DNA of 16,836 bases from an uncultured bacterium (lineage in GTDB: Bacteria > Pseudomonadota > Gammaproteobacteria > Burkholderiales > Burkholderiaceae_E): the NCBI GenBank assembly GCA_903864485.1, contig CAIPGD010000428.1:1-16836 (forward strand), read 5' to 3'. Shown here in pieces: positions 13,412 to 16,836 of the stretch. Numbering within the stretch: the first letter of the stretch is position 1; the number at the start of each line of letters is the position of its first letter. A program made the position numbers and the translations under genes. Under the pieces are notes generated by a model. The model saw only the letters and a program-made list of their open reading frames with translations. It had not been told where the DNA came from and searched no databases.

Positions 13412-14905
13412 TCACGCTGACCTCGACCGAACAACGGCATAGCGTTCCAGGGTGGTGAGTCTCGCCTGGGCATGGTCAACGATTGGATGCGGGTAGGTCG
13501 TGCCGAGCTCAATACCTGCTGCCTGGAGGGTTTCAACTGATGCCAGCCAGGGTGCGTGCAGGGCTTTGGTCGGAAGCGACGCCAATTGGGGCAGATAGCG
13601 GCGGATAAAGCGCCCGTCTGGGTCGAACTTTTCCGATTGGGTGATCGGGTTGAAAATCCTGAAGTAAGGCTGGGCATCGCATCCGCTTGAGGACGCCCAC
13701 TGCCAGCCGCCATTGTTGGCGGATAGATCGAAGTCAAGAAGTTGGTCGGCGAACCAGCGCTCGCCCCGGCTCCAGTGAATGCCGAGGTCTTTGATGAGAA
13801 ACGACGCGGTGACCATGCGCAGACGGTTGTGCATCCAGCCGCTATGGCGAATCTGGGCGATCGCAGCGTCGACCAGAGGGAAACCGGTGCGCGCCTCAGT
13901 CCACGCAAGAAACCGTGCCTCAGCAGCCTCGTCATTCGCAAATCGAATGTGGTCGTAGTCTGGTTTGAAGGCAGATCGCGTTACGTGCGGCCAGTTGGCC
14001 AGAATCTGGACGTAGAAATCGCGCCATATCAGCTCCGCTAACCAACTTGTGGCGCCGTCTGACGCTTCCGCATCAGTCTGTTGAATGTGAAGCGCGGTCT
14101 GCACCAGTTGGCGGATTGAAATGGTTCCAAAGCGTAGATGAACCGATAGATAGGAGGGGCCCCGAATCGCGGGGAAATCCCGATGACGTCGGTAATCTCC
14201 TATTCGCTGCACGAACGATTCGAGCAGTGCCTGCGCCGCAGCCTCCCCAGGTTGGATTCCAAGGACCTTTAAGTTGGTCGGCTCAAAGCCGATGGCCGCC
14301 AGACTCGGCGGTCCGCGCCAGGGGCCATGGAGGTTCTCGGGCGTTGCCCTCAGCTCGGTCGGCCACGGTGCGAGCGCTGCCGAGAAGGGCAGAACGGGGT
14401 GCGACGTCAAATGAGACGAAGTGAGGCGCTTGAGCCACGCGTTTCGGTAGGGGCTGAAGACCGTGTAGCCGCTCCCCGCGGCCGTGCGTAAGGCCTCCGG
14501 CGGGAAGATCACGTGATCCAGAGACTGTTCGAGCCCGATTCCGGAGGACTTGAGCGAGCGTTCGACCTCTTGATCCCGATCGATGGCGGACGGCTCGAAG
14601 TCGCGATTGATATAAACGGTTTGGCAGTGCAGCTGCTGTGCAAGCCAGGGGATGGCTTCACGCGCAGGCCCTTGCAGGACGATCAAATGGCCCGCGGGCG
14701 AGAGTTTTCCTAGGTTGGCATGCAGTTCTTCGAGTGCGCCCTGAATAAATTCGACCCGCCGGTCCGAGCGACTTGGCAGGGCGTCAAGGATCTCCGTGTC
14801 AAAGACGAAGACGCACCAGACGTGCTGGCAAGCCTGCAAGGCTTGGGACAGCGCGAAGTGATCGTTGACGCGCAGGTCGCGTCGGAACCAGACTAAGCCA
14901 TTCAT
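13412..14905 (-). CDS. phrB: class I deoxyribodipyrimidine photo-lyase (CPD photolyase)
   Basis: A 497-residue flavoenzyme that splits UV-induced cyclobutane pyrimidine dimers using light. The N-terminal antenna domain begins GLVWFRRDLRVNDH; the FAD domain has SYLSVHLRFGTIS (251-263), LAELIWRDFY, GWMHNRLRMVTASFLIKDLG (356-375), NNGGWQWASSSGCD and FRIFNPITQSEKFDPDG. Residues matching the E. coli dimer-contacting set are all present: Glu291, Trp294, Asn360, Arg361, Met364, Trp403. The inner electron-relay tryptophans are Trp401 and Trp378, but the outermost one (Trp306 in E. coli) aligns with Phe322. The start is ATG 14905, nine codons inside the longest frame, matching the family N-terminus. 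It converges on rubredoxin with a four-base gap and diverges from yqgE. Confidence 0.96.
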   Translation of the reverse strand: MNGLVWFRRDLRVNDHFALSQALQACQHVWCVFVFDTEILDALPSRSDRRVEFIQGALEELHANLGKLSPAGHLIVLQGPAREAIPWLAQQLHCQTVYINRDFEPSAIDRDQEVERSLKSSGIGLEQSLDHVIFPPEALRTAAGSGYTVFSPYRNAWLKRLTSSHLTSHPVLPFSAALAPWPTELRATPENLHGPWRGPPSLAAIGFEPTNLKVLGIQPGEAAAQALLESFVQRIGDYRRHRDFPAIRGPSYLSVHLRFGTISIRQLVQTALHIQQTDAEASDGATSWLAELIWRDFYVQILANWPHVTRSAFKPDYDHIRFANDEAAEARFLAWTEARTGFPLVDAAIAQIRHSGWMHNRLRMVTASFLIKDLGIHWSRGERWFADQLLDFDLSANNGGWQWASSSGCDAQPYFRIFNPITQSEKFDPDGRFIRRYLPQLASLPTKALHAPWLASVETLQAAGIELGTTYPHPIVDHAQARLTTLERYAVVRSRSA

Positions 14906-14912
14906 AGCCCGG

Positions 14913-14942
14913 ATTGTGTCCTGTCCAAGCACCCCTTTACAA
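14913..14942 (-). promoter_or_regulatory. predicted promoter of phrB (minus half of a symmetrical divergent promoter)
   Basis: On the minus strand TTGTAA (14942-14937) as -35 and CACAAT (14918-14913) as -10 are 18 bases apart. Seven bases separate the -10 from the ATG at 14905, so transcription should begin at or next to the start codon. The -35 overlaps the -10 of the opposing yqgE promoter and vice versa. Inferred from sequence only. Confidence 0.5.
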
Positions 14943-14943
14943 T
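14914..14943 (+). promoter_or_regulatory. predicted promoter of the yqgE-ruvX-pyrR-pyrB operon
   Basis: TTGTGT (14914-14919) and TACAAT (14938-14943, five of six consensus bases) are 18 bases apart. Six bases lie between the -10 and the ATG at 14950, which places the expected mRNA start on the A of the start codon. No Shine-Dalgarno sequence precedes that ATG, consistent with a leaderless transcript. Inferred from sequence only. Confidence 0.55.
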
Positions 14944-14949
14944 GTGGTG

Positions 14950-15525
14950 ATGAATCCAGTTCCTGATTGTGTTGCGCTAGCCAACCACTTCCTGATCGCT
15001 ATGCCAGCCATGGACGATCCAAACTTCGGACGTACGGTCATCCTCCTTGCTGAGCACAGCGACCGGGGTGCGCTGGGTCTGGTGATTAATCGACCAATGG
15101 CCGATCTTGATCTCGCAGGGCTGTTTGACCGGATCGACCTCAAGCTTGGGATTTCACCCCTCGCGAGCGCGCCGGTTTTTGTCGGGGGGCCAGTGCAGTC
15201 CGATCGCGGTTTTGTGCTCCATCGGCCGGCCGGGCATTGGAGTTCGACGGTAGTGATCGGAGAACATTTAGGCTTGACGTCTTCGAAGGACGTGTTGGAG
15301 GCGGTGGCTGCTGGGCAAGGCCCGCCCGAGTTGTTGGTGACTTTGGGCTATGCGGGGTGGGGTCCGGGGCAGCTGGAGCAGGAGCTTGCACAGAACGCAT
15401 GGCTAACCGTCCCGGCATCGCCTGACCTGATTTTTTCGACGCCAGTGGCGCAACGGTTTGATCAGGCGATCAAACTGCTGGGCTTTGATCCGGCTTTTTT
15501 ATCGGCGTCAGCGGGTCATGCCTGA
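14950..15525 (+). CDS. yqgE: YqgE/AlgH family protein (UPF0301)
   Basis: A 191-residue cytoplasmic protein of the YqgE/AlgH family, whose biochemical role is unsettled; AlgH in Pseudomonas affects alginate gene expression. Family marks are NHFLIAMPAMDDPNFGRTVI near the N-terminus, LLAEHSDRGALGLVINRPM, PVFVGGPVQSDRGFVLH and LVTLGYAGWGPGQLEQELAQN, followed by the typical end with FSTPVAQRFDQAIKLLGFDP. The chosen start, ATG 14950, gives the family-length N-terminus; earlier in-frame codons at 14914, 14944 and 14947 are less likely, and 14914 lies inside the predicted promoter. It overlaps ruvX by eight bases and heads a four-gene unit leading to pyrimidine synthesis. Confidence 0.95.
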   Translation: MNPVPDCVALANHFLIAMPAMDDPNFGRTVILLAEHSDRGALGLVINRPMADLDLAGLFDRIDLKLGISPLASAPVFVGGPVQSDRGFVLHRPAGHWSSTVVIGEHLGLTSSKDVLEAVAAGQGPPELLVTLGYAGWGPGQLEQELAQNAWLTVPASPDLIFSTPVAQRFDQAIKLLGFDPAFLSASAGHA

Positions 15526-16000
15526 TCCTTTGCCTTTGCCTCATCCGCCCTCGGGGGGGTTGACCCGGGCCGAGACCATCTTGGGATTTGATTTCGGAGA
15601 GCGCCGGATTGGGGTGGCGGTGGGTAACACCCTGACGGGAGGCGCGTCGCCGGTCACCATCATTCAGGCGACTGAGAGCCAGCTCCGTTTTGCCCAGCTG
15701 GGGCAGTTGATCGCGCAGTGGTGCCCGGACCGACTGGTGGTCGGACGCCCCACGCACTCGGACGGAAAGCCGTTGCCGGTGACGGCCCGTTGTGAGCGTT
15801 TCGCCCGCCAGTTACAGGGTCGATTCGGCAAACCCGTTCATTTGGTCGACGAGAATTATTCAACGACCTCGGCCCGTGCGCTCGACGATGAGGCCCGAAC
15901 GGGTTATCGCGGGCGTGCATCGCGCGAAGATGAGGATGCAGCGGCCGCGGCGATTGTGTTGCAACAATGGCTCGATCAGCCGACGCCGGCGCTATCGTGA
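15518..16000 (+). CDS. ruvX: RuvX/YqgF, putative pre-16S rRNA nuclease / Holliday-junction-resolvase-like
   Basis: A 160-residue RNase-H-fold protein of the YqgF family, implicated in 5' maturation of 16S rRNA. Motifs are LGFDFGERRIGVAVG (residues 22-36, with catalytic-type Asp25), LVVGRPTHSDGK (73-84), LVDENYSTTSARA (109-121, with Glu112) and EDEDAAAAAIVLQQWL (137-152, with Asp140), so the acidic triad is complete. The usual DER of the third motif is DEN here. I start at ATG 15518 rather than an upstream in-frame codon at 15458, because the N-terminal extension would be unrelated to the family. The gene overlaps yqgE by eight bases and shares one base with pyrR (TGATG), implying coupled translation. 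Confidence 0.95.
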   Translation: MPDPLPLPHPPSGGLTRAETILGFDFGERRIGVAVGNTLTGGASPVTIIQATESQLRFAQLGQLIAQWCPDRLVVGRPTHSDGKPLPVTARCERFARQLQGRFGKPVHLVDENYSTTSARALDDEARTGYRGRASREDEDAAAAAIVLQQWLDQPTPALS

Positions 16001-16542
16001 TGAATACGCCGACGCGGGACCCGGACGATACGTTGGGTGCGGTCGATGCAGACCGAGCGTACGTCCACCTTCTCGATCAGTTGCGAACGGTCCTCGCTGA
16101 TGAGGGTCGTTCGCCCATTCTTGTGGGGGTGCACTCTGGGGGCGCCTGGCTGGCTGAGCGATTGCATGCGGACCTCGGCCTGAACTCCCCCTTGGGGTAT
16201 CTTTCGAGCGCATTTCATCGCGATGATTACGGTTCGAGGGGATTGCCCACCAACATCAAGCCAACGGTCCTGCCCTTTGACGTCGAAGCGGCTGATCTGA
16301 TTGTGGTCGATGACGTGTTATTTACCGGAAGAACAGCCCGGGCAACGCTCAACGAGCTGTTCGATCATGGCCGACCCGCTCGGGTCGAGCTGGCTGTGCT
16401 GGCCGATCGCGGGGGGCGCGAGTTGCCTATTTCGGCCCGGTTTGTGGGCGCATCGGTTTTGCTCGGGGGCACCCATCAGCTGGTGTTATCGCAGGACACG
16501 CAAGGACACTTTTCGTTTCGTGTTGAATCAGGACCTCTATGA
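16000..16542 (+). CDS. pyrR: PyrR: uracil phosphoribosyltransferase / pyrimidine operon regulator
   Basis: A 180-residue type I phosphoribosyltransferase. The PRPP-binding signature IVVDDVLFTGRTARA (101-115) is canonical. LVGVHSGGAWLAERL (41-55), FHRDDYGSRG (72-81) and LAVLADRGGRELPI match PyrR. In Bacillus PyrR binds pyr mRNA to cause attenuation; in pseudomonads and relatives a PyrR next to pyrB has been linked to pyr gene control and usually has weak or no transferase activity. No antiterminator/terminator leader is visible upstream, because the gene starts inside the ruvX stop codon. The start is ATG 16000; the longer in-frame start at 15967 lies within ruvX. It ends in an ATGA overlap with pyrB. 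Confidence 0.94.
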   Translation: MNTPTRDPDDTLGAVDADRAYVHLLDQLRTVLADEGRSPILVGVHSGGAWLAERLHADLGLNSPLGYLSSAFHRDDYGSRGLPTNIKPTVLPFDVEAADLIVVDDVLFTGRTARATLNELFDHGRPARVELAVLADRGGRELPISARFVGASVLLGGTHQLVLSQDTQGHFSFRVESGPL

Positions 16543-16836
16543 TCCGGCGCCATCCCCAAATTGATGGCCAGGGGCGCCTGCGTCACCTGCTCTCAATTGA
16601 TGGCCTGCCCAAGGCGATGATTGAGCGGGTGCTAGACACCGCATCGGCGTTTCTGGATGTTAGCGACCGTACGGTCAAGAAGCTGCCTTTGTTGCGGGGA
16701 CGGAGCGTATTCAATCTTTTTTTTGAAAACTCAACGCGAACAAGAACGACTTTTGAGATCGCGGCGCAGCGGCTTTCGGCGGATGTCTTTAACCTGAATA
16801 TTTCCGCCAGTTCGGCCTCTAAGGGCGAGAGTTTGC
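16539..16836 (+). CDS. pyrB: aspartate carbamoyltransferase catalytic subunit (partial, C-terminus off the right edge)
   Basis: The first 99 codons of the enzyme that joins carbamoyl phosphate and aspartate, the committed step of pyrimidine synthesis. The N-terminus LRHLLSIDGLPKAMIERVLD leads to VFNLFFENSTRTRTTFEIAA (57-76), whose STRTRTTFE loop (65-73) binds carbamoyl phosphate, and then to SSASKGESL (91-99) with the Ser and Lys of the mobile active-site loop. The ATG overlaps the pyrR stop (ATGA, 16539-16542), and AGGA five bases upstream is a reasonable ribosome binding site. A catalytically inactive PyrC homologue often follows in this arrangement, but it is outside the window. Confidence 0.96.
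   Translation, partial: MIRRHPQIDGQGRLRHLLSIDGLPKAMIERVLDTASAFLDVSDRTVKKLPLLRGRSVFNLFFENSTRTRTTFEIAAQRLSADVFNLNISASSASKGESL

Noticed and set aside
13395..13428. Inverted repeat GGTCGA/TCGACC across the rubredoxin and photolyase stops, as a two-way terminator
   Set aside because: Six perfect pairs around a 22-base loop and no T-tract on either side; too weak to call.

Overview
The window looks like chromosomal DNA of a proteobacterium, most likely a betaproteobacterium or a close gammaproteobacterial relative. Three things point that way: the EpsF/EpsG type of exopolysaccharide chain-length pair, the YqgE-RuvX-PyrR-PyrB gene order, and a TsaD-YbiB neighbourhood. I cannot name a genus. Housekeeping segments are clearly G+C rich, and the epsF/epsG part is visibly poorer in G+C. 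There are no rRNA or tRNA genes, insertion sequences or CRISPR arrays. No gap between genes exceeds about 105 bases, so nothing longer needs explaining.

Left two-fifths (1-9089, all minus strand, read right to left): an exopolysaccharide (EPS) operon. In transcription order it encodes a TviB-type UDP-HexNAc 6-dehydrogenase, a GT4 glycosyltransferase, an unrecognised all-helical toroid-like protein, a WecG/TagA/CpsF glycosyltransferase, the EpsF polysaccharide co-polymerase, the EpsG BY-kinase-like ATPase, a Wzx-type flippase, and a polysaccharide pyruvyl transferase that runs off the left edge. Most junctions overlap by 4 or 14 bases or lie within 15 bases, so the operon is probably translationally coupled. 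Together the genes predict a Wzx/Wzy-dependent polymer containing an N-acetyl-hexosaminuronic acid and carrying pyruvate ketals. No priming transferase, Wzy polymerase or outer-membrane exporter is visible; these would have to lie beyond the left edge or elsewhere.

Centre (9193-12473): tsaD lies directly upstream of the EPS operon on the same strand. It diverges, across 21 bases, from a two-gene ybiB-yhiN unit on the plus strand.

Right part (12546-16836): a stand-alone class III nucleotidyl cyclase whose reading frame runs into a rubredoxin gene, then a convergent class I DNA photolyase. The photolyase diverges from a tightly packed yqgE-ruvX-pyrR-pyrB operon, with pyrB cut by the right edge. 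The 44-base photolyase/yqgE gap holds what looks like one symmetrical two-way promoter that would make both mRNAs start at or next to their start codons.

The points most worth a second look are the 11-bp tandem repeat across a gene junction in the EPS operon, the symmetrical promoter, the EpsG nucleotide-binding loop, the photolyase electron-relay substitution, the cyclase-rubredoxin overlap, and the unassigned toroid-like EPS protein.
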